A stretch of 64,000 nt of DNA from Cherax quadricarinatus (GCF_038502225.1 NC_091355.1:15805541-15869540); one strand, 5' to 3'; shown: positions 42,500 to 54,760, counted from the stretch's first letter. Made by a program: numbers and translations. Notes: generated by a model from the sequence alone, not told the origin.

Positions 42500-43060
42500 C
42501 TGCCTCGGTTTGTCTTCCAGCCTGCCTTCAATTCTGCTTCAGCCTGCATGCCTTCCTTCTAGCTTGTCGGGGCTAGCTTTACTGCCTGCCTTCTAGGGTA
42601 TCTTTCAGGATGAGACAGCCTTCCCAACTAGCTGCCTTTGAGCTTGCCTTCAGCCCTACCCGTCAACCTACCTTACAACCTGCCGCGACCAGCATTACTG
42701 CCTCCCTTACACCATGTCTCAACCTCCCGTACTGCCAGCCTTCCAGCCTGCATCAACTCTCCATACTGCCAGCCATACAGCCTGCTTCAATCTTACTCAC
42801 TGCTTCCCTCAACCTTTCATACGGCCAGCCTTCCAACCTACCTTATCCCTCTATTCTGCCACCTTTCAGTCTCCAGCCTTCCATTCTGCCTGCCTTCCAG
42901 CCTGCCTCAGTTCTCTATACGGCCTAGCTTCCAGCCTACATCTACCATCTATACTGCCAGTCTTTGAAGTTACCATATTCTTCCATACTGCCAGCCTTCC
43001 ACACTGCCAACCTTCCAGCCTTCTTTATCCCTCCCTACTACTAGCAATCCAGCCTGTCTC
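42500..43060. repeat. Degenerate C-rich array (CTGCCAGCCTTCCAGCCTGC)
   Basis: Many diverged copies of 20-30 bp; plus-strand frames rich in Pro/Ser/Leu are by-products. Confidence 0.75.
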
Positions 43061-43159
43061 AACAAGTTTTCCAGCCACTTTTTCCTCTGCCTACCTTACT
43101 ACTGAATACCATCCTGTCTGCTGTTTCATTGAATTCCAGACTGTCTGCCTGCTATATTA

Positions 43160-43560
43160 AATGCTTACCTGAATACCTGTGTGTACCTTTCAGACTGTCT
43201 TCCTGCCTTCTTGACCGTCTGTATGGCTGAACCCCTGAATGAGTGATGACATGAAGGAACGCCTGGATGAGTGCTTGCATGACGGATTGCCTGGATGAGT
43301 GCTTGCATGACTGAGCGCCTATATGTGTGCTTGCATGACTGAACGCCTGGATGAATGTTGACATGAACGCCTGGATGAATGCATGCATGACTGAACGCCT
43401 GGATAACTGCTGACATGAAGGATCGCCTGAATGAATGCTTGCATGACTGAATGCCTGCATGACTGAATGCCTGGTTGACTGCTGACATGACTAAACGCCT
43501 GGATGAGTGCTGACTGAACGCCTGGATGAGTGCTTGCATGACGGAACTCTCTTCAGTCAT
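43160..43560. repeat. 28-bp array around GCATGACTGAACGCCTGGAT
   Basis: About 13 diverged copies with deletions. Confidence 0.85.
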
Positions 43561-43599
43561 TCTCGTTGACTAGACGCTTGACTGCTTAGATGAATTATT

Positions 43600-43965
43600 T
43601 AACGCCAGTTTGCCAGGCTGCATGATTGTATACCTGGCTGCCAGGCTCATGATTGTACACCTGGCTGCCAGCCTGCATGATTGTACACCTGGCTGCCAGC
43701 CTGCATGACTGTAAACCTGGCTGCCAGGCTGCATGATTGTACACCTGGCTGCCAGGCTGCATGATTGCAAACCTGGCTGATAGGCTGCATGATTGTACGC
43801 CTGGATGTCAGGCTGCATAACTGTATGCCTGACTGCCAGACTACATGATTGTACACCGGGCCGGCAGGCTTCATGATTGTACCCCAGACTGTCTGGCTGC
43901 ATGGTTGTACACCTGGCTTCCAGTTGGCTGCATGACTGTAACTTAGTTAGCATGGCAGCATGATT
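43600..43965. repeat. 28-bp array around GCATGATTGTACACCTGGCT
   Basis: About 13 copies ending GCCAGGCT; clearly cognate to the preceding array. Confidence 0.88.
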
Positions 43966-44395
43966 GTACGACTGGCTGGCTCACATCCCGGCTGCAAGAT
44001 TGTTCACCTGGATGCTTGAATGCATGATTGTGCACAGAGGTGTCTTGCTATATGATTGAATGTTTGCTTGATTGTACGCCTAGCAGCATGATTGTACGCC
44101 TGGCTGCTTGACTGTACGCCTGTCAGCATGATTGTACACCTGCTGCTTGATTGTACGTCTGACTGCTTGATTGTACGCCTGGATACTTGATTGTATAGCT
44201 GGCTGCTTGATTATGAGCCTGGCTGCTTGATTGTACGCCTGGCTGCTTGATTGTACGTCTGACTGCTTGACTGTACATGTGGCTGCTTGACTGTACGCCT
44301 GACTGCTTGACTGTACGCCTGGCTGTTTGACAATACGCCTGACTGCTTGACTGTACGTCTGGCTGTTTGACAGTACGTCTGGCAGCCTGACCTCC
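43966..44395. repeat. 20-bp array (CTGGCTGCTTGATTGTACGC)
   Basis: About 18 copies with GACTGCTTGACTG variants. It shares the TGATTGTACGCCTGGCTGC core with the 28-bp arrays. Confidence 0.9.
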
Positions 44396-44518
44396 TGGGC
44401 GTGGCGTGTTACCTTCAACGTCAATTATACATCACAAAACTGCTGATTACCCCGTGATATAAGAAACTGCTTTATAACGGGGTCATGATGCCTGCCCTTC
44501 GTTACTGGGGCAGCAAAT

Positions 44519-44523
44519 ACACG

Positions 44524-44604
<81 letters not shown>
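44519..44604. repeat. (CG)n/(CA)n microsatellite at the 5' break of a LINE
   Basis: Five CG then about 37 CA. The LINE copy starts within a few bases of its end. Confidence 0.97.
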
Positions 44605-45650
44605 GCAGAGACAGTACTGTAGTGGATCAGGGAATACCTTACAGGAAGGAAACAATGTGTGCTGGTACTTAACAAGGTTTCACAGTAGGTGCATGTATCG
44701 AGTGGGGTTCCACAAGGGTCAGTCCTGGGTTCAGTGCTGTTTCTAGTGTAGGAATGACATGGCAGAATGGATAGATTTAGAAGCGTCCCTGTTTACAGAC
44801 GATGTGAAACTAATGAAAAGAATACAAGTATACAAAGGTCAGGAAAGCCTGCAAGATCAGGACAGGCTGCAACCCTGGTCCAGTAAATGGACCAAAGGGC
44901 AAAGTCATGAAGTTTGGGAAGGACAAAGAAAACCGCAGATGGAATACAAACTAGGAAGTCACAAGTTGCAAAACTCGCTCAAGAAAAAGGATCTTGGGAT
45001 GAGCATCACAGCGAGCACATCTCCTGAGGCGCACATCAACCAAACAACTGCTGCAGCACATGGGCGCCTAGCAAACCTAAGAAAAGCGTTTCGTCATCTA
45101 CGTAAGGAGTTATTCAAGACACTGTACGCTGTGTTTATCAGGCCCATATTGAAGTATGCAGTACCAGTATGGAACCCACACCTGGTCAGACACGTCCAGA
45201 AATTAGAGAAAGTGCAAAGGCATGCAACAAAACTAGTCACAGAGCTAAGGGTTGTGCTCTACGACGAGAGATTAAGGGAAATCAACCTGACGACACTGGA
45301 GGACAGGAGGGATGCGGGACACGATGACGACATATAAAACACTGAAAGAACTGATGAGGTAGACAGTGACAGAATGTGTCAGAGATGGAACACAGCAGCA
45401 AGAGGTCACAGTTGGAAGTTGAAAACTCAGATGAGTCACAGTATTTCTCCAGACAAAGAGTTGTAAGGAAGTGGAACAATCAGGAGAGTGATGTAGTAGA
45501 GGCAGGATCCATACATAGCTTGAAGAGTTGGTACGGGAAAGCTCATGAAACAGGGAGATAGTGGACCTAGTAGCTACCAGCGATGAGGCGGGACCAGACG
45601 CTTTGACTAGACCCCTGCAACCACAAATAGGTGAGTACACATACAACCAC
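44605..45650 (+). pseudogene. Non-LTR retrotransposon (LINE) ORF2, best-preserved fragment
   Basis: Non-LTR elements copy their RNA at the target nick with a reverse transcriptase. Here 44701-44746 encodes SGVPQGSVLGSVLF (RT block before the catalytic site). A frame change near 44747 is followed by a 192-codon open stretch (44759-45337). That stretch starts with the catalytic box FTDD (residues 12-15, Asp pair intact) and continues with LRKAFRHLRKELFKTLYAVF, IRPILKYAVPVWNPH, KLEKVQRHATKLV and REINLTTLEDRRD. A further frame change leads to QYFSRQRVVRKWNNQE at about 45440-45480. The 3' UTR is GATGAGGCGGGACCAGACGC, ACCCCTGCAACC, AAATAGGTGAGTACACATAC. The upstream RT and the endonuclease are absent: 5'-truncated and at least twice frame-shifted. 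Jockey/CR1-group by motif; exact clade not determined. Confidence 0.88.
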
Positions 45651-45765
45651 GCCGCACACTTAAACACATACAAATAAAGAGAAGAATAAATACGCAATGG
45701 TTAAGAAATAAAGCGAAAAGAAATAAACAAGAAGCTGAGAGCAAACACATTGAGCAAGTGAGGAA

Positions 45766-46787
45766 AACACAAGCAGCAGGGTAAAAAACACAAGCAGCAG
45801 GGTAAAAAACACAAGCAGCAGGGTAAAAAACACAAGCAGCAGGGTAAAAAACACCAGCAGCAGGGTAAAAAACACCAGCAGCAGGGTAAAAAACACAAGC
45901 AGCAGGGTAAAAAACACCAGCAGCAGGGTAAAAAACACCAGCAGCAGGGTAAAAAACACAAGCAGCAGGGTAAAAAACACAAGCAGCAGGGTAAAAAACA
46001 CAAGCAGCAGGGTAAAAAACACAAGCAGCAGGGTAAAAAACACAAGCAGCAGGGTAAAAAACACAAGCAGCAGGGTAAAAAACACAAGCAGCAGGGTAAA
46101 AAACACAAGCAGCAGGGTAAAAAACACAAGCAGCAGGGTAAAAAAACACAAGCAGCAGGGTAAAAAACACAAGCAGCAGGGTAAAAAACACAAGCAGCAG
46201 GGTAAAAAACACCAGCAGCAGGGTAAAAAACACCAGCAGCAGGGTAAAAAACACAAGCAGCAGGGTAAAAAACACCAGCAGCAGGGTAAAAAACACAAGC
46301 AGCAGGGTAAAAAACACCAGCAGCAGGGTAAAAAAACACAGCAGCAGCAGGGTAAAAAAACACAGCAGCAGCAGGGGTAAAAAACACCAGCAGCAGGGTA
46401 AAAAACACCAGCAGCAGGGTAAAAAAAACACCAGCAGCAGGGTAAAAAACACCAGCAGCAGGGTAAAAAACACCAGCAGCAGGGTAAAAAAAACACCAGC
46501 AGCAGGATAAAAAACACCAGCAGCAGGGTAAAAAAAACACCAGCAGCAGGGTAAAAAACACCAGCAGCAGGCAGGGTAAAAAACACCAGCAGCAGGGTAA
46601 AAAACACCAGCAGCAGGGTAAAAAGCACCAGCAGCAGGGTAAAAAACACAAGCAGCAGGGTAAAAACCACAAGCAGCAGGGTAAAAAAAACACAAGCAGC
46701 AGGGTAAAAAACACCAGCAGCAGGGTAAAAAAAACACAAGCAGCAGGGTAAAAAAAACACAAGCAGCAGGGTAAAAAAACACAAGGA
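45766..46787. repeat. 21-bp minisatellite (AAGCAGCAGGGTAAAAAACA), about 48 copies
   Basis: The AAGCAGC and CCAGCAGC versions alternate in blocks; A-run length varies and shifts the frame. The 370-394 codon minus frames (FFTLLLV, CVFYPAA, FLPCCLC repeats) are by-products. Confidence 0.95.
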
Positions 46788-46904
46788 GCAAAGTACAAAT
46801 ACATTAGAAGCACGGAATAAAATAGTAGGAAAAATACCTAAGATTGGAGCAAAAACACAAAGTCTTCAGAAAATAATTGTCGGGGAAGAAACATGGAGCA
46901 TTTA

Positions 46905-48265
46905 AGACAGGAGGAGCAGGGAACATCCATCACAGCAACAGGGAACAATCAAGGAAGGAGCAAGAAACATCCATCACAGCAACAGGGAACAATCAAGGAA
47001 GGAGCAAGAAACATCCATCACAGCAACAGGGAACAATCAAGGAAGGAGCAAGAAACATCCATCACAGCAACAGGGAGCAATCAAGGAATGAGCAAGAAAC
47101 ATCCATCACAGCAACAGGGAACAATCAAGGAAGGAGCAAGAAACATCAAGGAAGGAACAAGAAACATCCATCATAGCAACAGGGAACAATCAAGGAAGCA
47201 ACAAGAAACATCCATCACAGCAACAGGAAACAATCAAGGAAGGAGCAAGAAACATCCATCACAGCAACAGGGAACAATCAAGGAAGGAACAAGAAACATC
47301 CATCACAGCAAGAGGGAACAATCAAGGAAGGAGCAAGAAACATCCATCACAGCAACAGGGAACAATCAAGGAAGGAACAAGAAACATCCATCACAGCAAC
47401 AGGGAACAATCAAGGAAGGAGCAAGAAACATCCATCACAGCAACAGGGAACAATCAAGGAAGGAGCAAGAAACATCCATCACAGCAACAGGGAACAATCA
47501 AGGAAGGAGCAAGAAACATCCATCACAGCAACAGGGAACAATCAAGGAAGGAGCAAGAAACATCCATCACAGCAACAGGGAACAATCAAGGAAGGAACAA
47601 GAAACATCCATCACAGCAACAGGGAACAATCAAGGAAGGAACAAGAAACATCCATCACAGCAAGAGGGAACAATCAAGGAAGGAGCAAGAAACATCCATC
47701 ACAGCAACAGGGAACAATCAAGGAAGGAACAAGAAACATCCATCACAGCAACAGGGAACAATCAAGGAAGGAACAAGAAACATCCATCATAGCAGCAATC
47801 AAGGAAAACAATCAACAGCAAGAGGGAACAATCAAGGAGTAAGAAACATCCATCACAGCAACAGGGAACAATCAAGGAAGGAACAAGAAACATCCATCAC
47901 AGCAACAGGGAACAATCAAGGAAGGAACAAGAAACATCCATCACAGCAACAGGGAACAATCAAGGAAGGAGCAAGAAACATCCATCACAGCAACAGGAAA
48001 CAATCAAGGAAGGAACAAGAAACATCCATCCGAGCAACAGGGAACAATCAAGGAAGGAGCAAGAAAAATCCATCCGAGCAACAGGGAACAATCAAGGAAG
48101 GAGCAAGAAAAATCCATCCGAGCAACAGGGAACAATCAAGGAAGGAGCAAGAAACATCCATCCGAGCAACAGGGAACAATCAAAGGAAGGAGCAAGAAAC
48201 ATCCATCCGAGCAACAGGGAACAATCAAAGGAAGGAGCAAGAAACATCCATCCGAGCAACAGGGA
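46905..48265. repeat. 44-bp minisatellite, about 30 copies
   Basis: The unit includes AAGAAACATCCATCACAGCA and ACAGGGAACAATCAAGGAAG. GGAGC and GGAACAAG versions are interspersed; the last seven copies (48010-48265) carry CATCCATCCGAGC. The 299-codon plus frame is a by-product. Confidence 0.95.
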
Positions 48266-48317
48266 ATAATCACTCACAAAACAGGGAATAAACATCCTCC
48301 AGGACTCCCAGCACAAC

Positions 48318-48653
48318 ATGCACAAGCCTGGTATCGCTGACAAGCCAGACATCGCTGACAAGAAAGACATCGTTGACAAGCAAAACATCGCTGACAAGCC
48401 AGATATCGCTGACAAGCCAGATAACACTGACAAGTCAGATAACACTGACAAGCCATGCATCGCTGACAAGCAAGACATCGCTGATAAACCAGACATCGCT
48501 GACAAGCAAAACATAGCTGACACGTCAGATATCGCTGACAAGCCAGGTAACACTGACAAGCCAGATAACACTGACGAGCCAGGCATCGCTGACAAGCAAG
48601 ACATTGCTGATAAACCAGACATCGCTGATAAACCAGGCAACAAACACACATGA
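48318..48653. repeat. 18-bp minisatellite (GACAAGCCAGACATCGCT)
   Basis: About 18 copies. The plus frame reads D-K-P-D-I-A repeats because 18 is a multiple of 3; the frame runs 111 codons with no flanking domain. Confidence 0.92.
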
Positions 48654-48689
48654 AGCAGGAAATAAACTCACAGGTAGGAAAATGACTTA

Positions 48690-48975
48690 CAAAAACCAGG
48701 GAACACATACATAAGACACCGGCAACAAACATACAAGATACAGGAAGAAAACAAACAAAACACAGGCAGGATACAAGAAGCAGGCAACAAACAAGACACA
48801 GGCAGCAAACAAACAAGACACAGGCAGCAAACAAACAAGACACAGGCAGCAAACAAACAAGACACAGGCAGCAAACAAACAAGACACAGGCAATACACAA
48901 TAAGCAGGCAACAAACACAAAATCAGACAACACACAAGAAAAAGGCAACACACAAGAAGCAGGCAAGAAACCTTC
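48690..48975. repeat. 22-bp minisatellite (AAGACACAGGCAGCAAACAA)
   Basis: Clear copies at 48770-48900, diverged at both edges. Confidence 0.88.
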
Positions 48976-49420
48976 CCCAGGCTTCCCTACACATTGTGCT
49001 CGCGTGTCTAAGACAAACAATGGAGTCGTAACCCACAAAAGAAAAGAGCAATATATAGAGGTCATTAATAATCTCTTAATAATTACCATAATTAGGACCA
49101 AATTATTGTTAATTATCGTTTGTTTATGAGACGCATCGGCCCTAATGAACCTATCAAAAACTCATACATGTATACATGTGCGTATTCACAGGCGCATACT
49201 GGTGTACACAGCTGCGTTCATATATGCACGTAAATATTCACCAAATACTCATTTATGTGTACTTAAGCAGGTAAAATAAATTCTGTGTTAAAAACAATTA
49301 CGAAGATGAAAGTGACTATTTCGTGAGAACTTCGAGGTTGTCTTCAGAGAAGACTCGATTGAGGAAGACATCTTGAGTGAAGACATTTTTGGTGAAGACA
49401 TCTTCACAGAACCAAATTGT
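48976..49420. other. Unique AT-rich stretch, no gene seen
   Basis: Short GAAGACATCTT words repeat weakly at 49340-49400; otherwise featureless. Confidence 0.4.
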
Positions 49421-49570
49421 TCCATTCAGTGCACTGTTCCGACCTTGGTACTGTCCCAATCATGATACTGTTCCAACCGTTGTATTGTATCAACAGTGGT
49501 ATTGTTACAACCATGGTGGTGTTCCAACTGTGGCATTGATCTAACCATGGCACTGGAACAATGCCATGGT
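49421..49570. repeat. Degenerate ~21-bp repeat with a small inverted repeat
   Basis: TACTGTTCCAACC and TATTGTTACAACCATGG words; CTAACCATGGCA is inverted as TGCCATGGTTAG at 49562-49573. Confidence 0.6.
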
Positions 49571-49576
49571 TAGACC

Positions 49577-49630
49577 ATATATATATATATATATGCCTTA
49601 CGGAGGAAAGATTCTTTTCCACTTCCCCAT

Positions 49631-49679
<49 letters not shown>
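49577..49679. repeat. Two (TA)n tracts around a 39-bp insert
   Basis: 49577-49594 and 49634-49679; the insert includes TACGGAGGAAAGATTC. Confidence 0.95.
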
Positions 49680-49680
<1 letters not shown>

Positions 49681-49754
49681 ACAGTATGGAGTATATATAA
49701 TGTAAGGAATGTGTAAAAGTATCGGTATCGACGGGTTTCTGCCATTTTTATGGT

Positions 49755-49830
49755 ATCGGTGAAAAATGGTCTGGTCACAGACCGGGCCGCGAGGGGGTTG
49801 ACCCCCGAAACTTTCTCCAGGTATACTCGC
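49755..49830. mobile_element. Dispersed repeat fragment (CACAGACCGGGCCGCG)
   Basis: GGTCACAGACCGGGCCGCGA, GGTTGACCCCCGAAAC, CTCCAGGTATAC. A weaker relative lies at 42443-42470 (CCGGTCACAGACCAGTTCAC). Class unknown. Confidence 0.45.
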
Positions 49831-49907
49831 TACTACTTTTTAAAATATAAATATTACACGTCCTTAGAAATATAAACCTTAACACTGACTCACGATTGTG
49901 AAGGATT

Positions 49908-49913
<6 letters not shown>

Positions 49914-49956
<43 letters not shown>
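49914..49956. repeat. (CT)n microsatellite
   Basis: About 21 CT units followed by (CA)5. Confidence 0.96.
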
Positions 49957-49958
<2 letters not shown>

Positions 49959-50199
49959 ACACACACACACTATTGACAAGTGCCTTTGACAACCAGTATC
50001 TAAGAACACAGGGCGAGTAATGAGTACAGTATCGACACAGATGGAGTATCATTTATACAGTTTACAATTACCCTCACAGTGTTTGACTAATTTACAGGAT
50101 AAAAAAGAATGAAATATGTTTAATAATTTTTTACTGTGTTCATATGAGAACTGAGCCGCCAGGCACTCTGACAATACATAATTATGGAATATTTTTAAC

Positions 50200-50730
50200 A
50201 CCGGGTGTAGGTGTGTGTGTAGCCAATATGGTTCAACACAATGTAGGTGTGTGTCTCGCTAACATGATTCAACATTCAGTGTGGGTGTGTGTGTCTCGCT
50301 AACATGGTTCAACACACAGTGTAGGTGTGTCTCGCTAACATGGTTCAACACACAGTGTAGGTGTGTGTCTCGCTAACATGGTTCAACACACAGTGTAGGT
50401 GTGTACTCGCTAACATGGTTCGTCATACAGTGTAGGTGTGTGTCTCGCTAACATGGTTCAACACACAGTGTAGGTGTGTGTCTCGCTAACATGGTTCAAC
50501 ACACAGTGTAGGTGTGTCTCGCTAACATGGTTCATCATACGGTGTAGGTGTGTGTGTCTCCCTAACATGATTCAACATTCAGTGTGGGTGTGTGTGTCTC
50601 GCTAACATGGTTCAAACACAGCATAGGTGTGTTTTATTGTCTAACATTGATTCAACACAAAGTGCATGTGTGAATGACTCGCTAACATAGCAAAGTGTAG
50701 GTGTGTCTGTGTAACATGGTTCAAAACACA
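50200..50730. repeat. 36-38-bp minisatellite, about 14 copies
   Basis: The unit includes CTCGCTAACATGGTTCAACA and CAGTGTAGGTGTGTGT. Length differences come mainly from the GT run. Confidence 0.92.
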
Positions 50731-51721
50731 GTTACATGATTAAGCCAACCATAGAAGTGTCTACAGTGTTGCCAGACAGTGAAATCAACCTTCCTCTTTA
50801 CTGCAGTGTTATCAGGTGATGTAATGAACTACCTGAATAGTTGATAAGATCATTTATTCTGGTAACTTTTCCAACACATTCGAATACGCCACTTCAAATA
50901 CACTTGAAATAATCAAAGCTGAAGGAATGAAACATTCTCGGTAGGAGTGACCTAACTGAATGTGCTTTTTTTTTTTGTTTACTCTTAATGGTCGGCATCT
51001 CATGCTTTTATTTCGGTACTACCAATCATGGGTTTTGTTTGACCTTGATGGTAATTCTAGTTGCTCTAGTATCTTTCTCATTCTGTTTGCACAAGCTAAA
51101 GAAATACCTCTCTATAATGATTTGTAAGATGTTATGACTGTGCTGTTTTGATTAGACCACCAATACAGCTGGAAAATGTACACTTCTCCGCGTATCCATC
51201 AGTGTATATATACAGTAGTGTACACAGTGGATGGGTGTCCATTTTTCAGTGTACGAATAAAGCGTAATGAACTCTTACTGTTAATGCTCAGTAATAACAC
51301 ACATGGAGACAGAAACACAGGAGATTGATTAATCTGTGTATTTCAACCTCTTTGTGGGACCCTTTTCAGTGTATAATAAATTAACATAGTTGACTTCATT
51401 CATTGTTTTAAGGAATAAAGTTTTCTTGAATTATGGAAAACAAAATACTGCCTTAATTACCTAAAGAACATTCACACATCGACAACTCTGAAAACCAGTA
51501 ATTAATAGTTTAAATCCGTTATTTCTAGTTCTTTCTTGATTCGTTATCCTCAGTAATTTATTTATATCTGCTTAGTTTATACCTGCCATCTACTTGTATA
51601 CTTCAATGATATCTCCTTTCATTCTACGTCTCTTAAAGAGTGAAGGTCCAAGACTCTCAGTCTACCCTCGTATGAGAGTCTCCTCCTTATACAATGGATT
51701 AATTTTGTCATCCTTCTCTAT
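50731..51721. other. Unique AT-rich stretch, no gene seen
   Basis: No family features on either strand. Confidence 0.45.
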
Positions 51722-51815
51722 CTACGATTCACGAAATAGCAATAACAGTGGCCACGAGTTTAAGGACTCACTCGCCATAAGTTCAAACCCCACCCGTACC
51801 GTGGTTTCTCTGTTA
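51722..51815 (+). mobile_element. tRNA-derived SINE fragment
   Basis: GATTCACGAAATAGCAATAA (inverted body word), AGTGGCCACGAG, a CTCACTCGCC-type arm, then the B box GTTCAAACCCC and CACCCGTACCGTGGTTT. The A box is incomplete. Confidence 0.6.
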
Positions 51816-52460
51816 TCCAATGAATTTATATCCATTCTCTAGTAAGGAGACCAATACTGAGCAACATAATGTGAGTCCAGCGCTCATGACAGTAAATAAT
51901 ATCTGCAGTAATTAATTTCATTTTTTTTTCATTTGCAGAGTGTTATTACATTTAAGGCACAACGCATTTGTGCTTTTTTCTCTTGATATTTTATATTTTA
52001 GTCATCAGTTACACGAACTAAATTTTCGTTTTGTAAGAAAATGAAAATGTATTGTGTGATGTTTGCAGTTATTAGAGAAGCATTGTTTTAAGTCACAGTA
52101 AATCTGTTTTCTTAGAATCCTCATAAATGATCTTTTCCAGAATTGATAGGCTCATAAATCTAGGTATATACACAGCGAATTGTATATCTCTGCCTTCATA
52201 TACAGAGTTTAGCTTAGTCTATATTTTAGCAATAACTCAGTGATATGCATCATAAATGATGCATATCACTGAGTTCAAGTGATCGGTCCTGGGCCAAATC
52301 TTTTATTACAATAATAATTTAACACAAGAATTGAGGACCACTGTTTCAGACCTACTGGTCCATACTAGGCAAGTTCTTCTCAAAACCAACCATTCCCACC
52401 CACCTAATTGTTTAACCTTTCCCAAATCCTCCTGTGAATTTGCTTCAATACTTCAAGTAC
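51816..52460. other. Unique AT-rich stretch, no gene seen
   Basis: Holds only the palindrome at 52234-52275. Confidence 0.4.
52234..52275. repeat. Perfect 19-bp palindrome, 4-base loop
   Basis: AACTCAGTGATATGCATCA, loop TAAA, exact complement. Confidence 0.96.
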
Positions 52461-52464
52461 TGTG

Positions 52465-52650
52465 TATAATGGTTTAGAAAACCGACAAGTTGATAAATGA
52501 GACACTTGTGCAACATTTGGGAATCTTTATTCTGGAAACGTTTCTCCAAACAGTGCCTTCTTCAGTCCAATACAGAGAAAGGTGCAAAATGAGGATTTTG
52601 AGGTAATCAGTCCCTCAGCTAGGAGTGGATGTATTCCGTCTATCAATCTA
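52465..52650 (-). mobile_element. R2 repeat copy
   Basis: CGACAAGTTGATAAATGAGA, TGTGCAACATTTGGGAATC, GGAAACGTTTCTCC, CTTCTTCAGTCC, GGTAATCAGTCCCTCAGC. On the minus strand the core is CTGAAGA, a hairpin, then GAAACGTTTCC at 52533-52568 (G8 region altered). Confidence 0.75.
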
Positions 52651-53004
52651 AATCAAACCCAGACCTTTCCATTTACATATCTGTTCATTCTCTTGTTAAA
52701 GCTACCCAAGGTTTTAGCTTCTACTATACATGTACTTGGCTGGTTGTTCCTCTCATCGACAACTCTAAAATAGTAAGACTGAAATAAGACTAACAAAATA
52801 AAAGAAAATTTCGCAGATGACAAAGTTGGGAAAAAATACGAGCTTTGTTCGTGTTGTTCCGTCTTAAGAGTTAAATGTTTGAGTGCAGCCTTGAGCCTTT
52901 GTGTACACTTGTGCCTTCTGTGTACACCCGAGTTTAGCGTTGGGATTATTTGTGAACCCTTGCGTATGTATGTGAGAAACAACGAAAACGATTGGAATTT
53001 CGCT

Positions 53005-53462
<458 letters not shown>

Positions 53463-54329
53463 AATAAATATACAAATTACGAGTCATTGTTTATGATAGT
53501 TGGCAACACGCCCTCACCGAAGCGAGTAAGCATGGGTTAACGAGGGGTTCGGGGCAGTTTCTGGTAATTCTCGAGTTTTGGTTGGTCGGACTCATCATTC
53601 TAGGTTTCTGATTGGGTCAAGAAGAGGGTGTGTGGGAAGCCCTGCCTAGATCAGGAATGCCTCACAAACAAATCCTCCAGCATGTAGTCAGTTTTGCGCG
53701 TTCCTCCGTCAGTGTTATTTGTTCATGTTTACGTTATATACAGCACGTTAAAAGCCCTACTTTAGGGCATATACGTTCAAACCATACGATAGAAGACGTA
53801 CGTTCAAAACATCCGATAGACAACCTGTGCTGAAAACGTGTGATTGTGAAATATACATTTGAAAACATAGACGTGTATGTGTGCCTATGTTTATGTTATC
53901 ATTCAAACAGAGAAACCCTGAAAATTGACAGATGTTTTCTGGTGAAATTATCGTTCTTGTCGTTGCCCTTTGAAGTTGCTGCTTACGTCACTGCTAAAGT
54001 AATTACAGACGTCGCTGCCTAAGAGTGAAGATGAGGAATTCTTCACGGATTGGTTTGAGGGACCGACCCAGCCTCCTCAAGGTCAGTATTTCACTCTGGC
54101 TTAGGAGCATCAGATGAGTGACCTTGTCACTGAAAACATTCATTGTTTAACAGTGTATTGTACAATGTGCTGAGTGAATTCTTTTCAACGATCGTGCGTA
54201 AAAAAATCGTGTAGCGTTAACGTAATATTGTATTTATCTAAGTTATAAAATAAATTCATCTTGTAGACGTCAATCTAACATAACTAAACTAAGCAAATCT
54301 TACCAGAGCTAAATAGATGAACCAGATTT
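53463..54329. other. Unique stretch, no gene seen
   Basis: Frames of 60-73 codons (53612-54022) lack recognisable features. ACGTTCAAAACATCCGATAGA-like words repeat weakly at 53770-53820. Confidence 0.4.
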
Positions 54330-54505
54330 TATCAAAACTGATTGATAAATTAGACACTTATGCAACACCTGGGTATCTTCATTGTCGAAAAGTTTCCAAT
54401 ACAGAGAAGAATTAGTGAAGATCACAGAGATAGTGAGGCAACGAGTCCCTCAGCCAGGAGTCAATGTGATAAAAAATGGTAGCTTTCTGAACCATTTGTC
54501 TAATT
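54330..54505 (-). mobile_element. R2 repeat, partly deleted
   Basis: GATAAATTAGACACTTATGC, CTGGGTATCTTCATTG, AAAAGTTTCCAATACAGAG, CGAGTCCCTCAGCCAGG. The hairpin of the core is deleted. Confidence 0.65.
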
Positions 54506-54539
54506 TGTCGACCTGTCTGTTCTCTGCATTATATCTCCT

Positions 54540-54590
54540 GTACTTCTGCGCTGTATAACCCTTGTAGGTTTAGCGCTTCATTACAATAGT
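54540..54590 (-). mobile_element. R1 repeat fragment, antisense
   Basis: The minus strand reads AAGCGCTAAACCTACAAGGG, TTATACAGCGCAG. Confidence 0.6.
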
Positions 54591-54639
54591 ATCCTGTATT
54601 TATTCCTATCTTCCAAAGTTACACATAGTTTAAAAAGAC

Positions 54640-54760
54640 TTGTGAACAACCACCAGGTCGTATTTGTTAGAAAATGTTTCGGTCCTGTGACCCTGACGTC
54701 ACAAGTGATCAGGGTTCCAGGATCGAAACGTTTTTTAATGAGTCCTGGTGTAATCTCGCG
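54640..54760. mobile_element. R4-like foldback with two head-to-head GAAAC cores
   Basis: CACCAGGTCGTATTTGTTAG, AATGTTTCGGTCCTG is mirrored by CCAGGATCGAAACGTTTTTT, GAGTCCTGGTG; centre near 54705 (GTCACAAGTGATC). Confidence 0.7.

Noticed and set aside
45607..46813. Leu/Phe/Cys-rich membrane-like protein of about 370-394 codons on the minus strand
   Set aside because: Produced by the 21-bp CAGCAGGGTAAAA array in three different frames at once.
48318..48653. D-K-P-D-I-A repeat secreted or surface protein
   Set aside because: 18-bp array in phase by chance; no signal peptide or flanking coding sequence.
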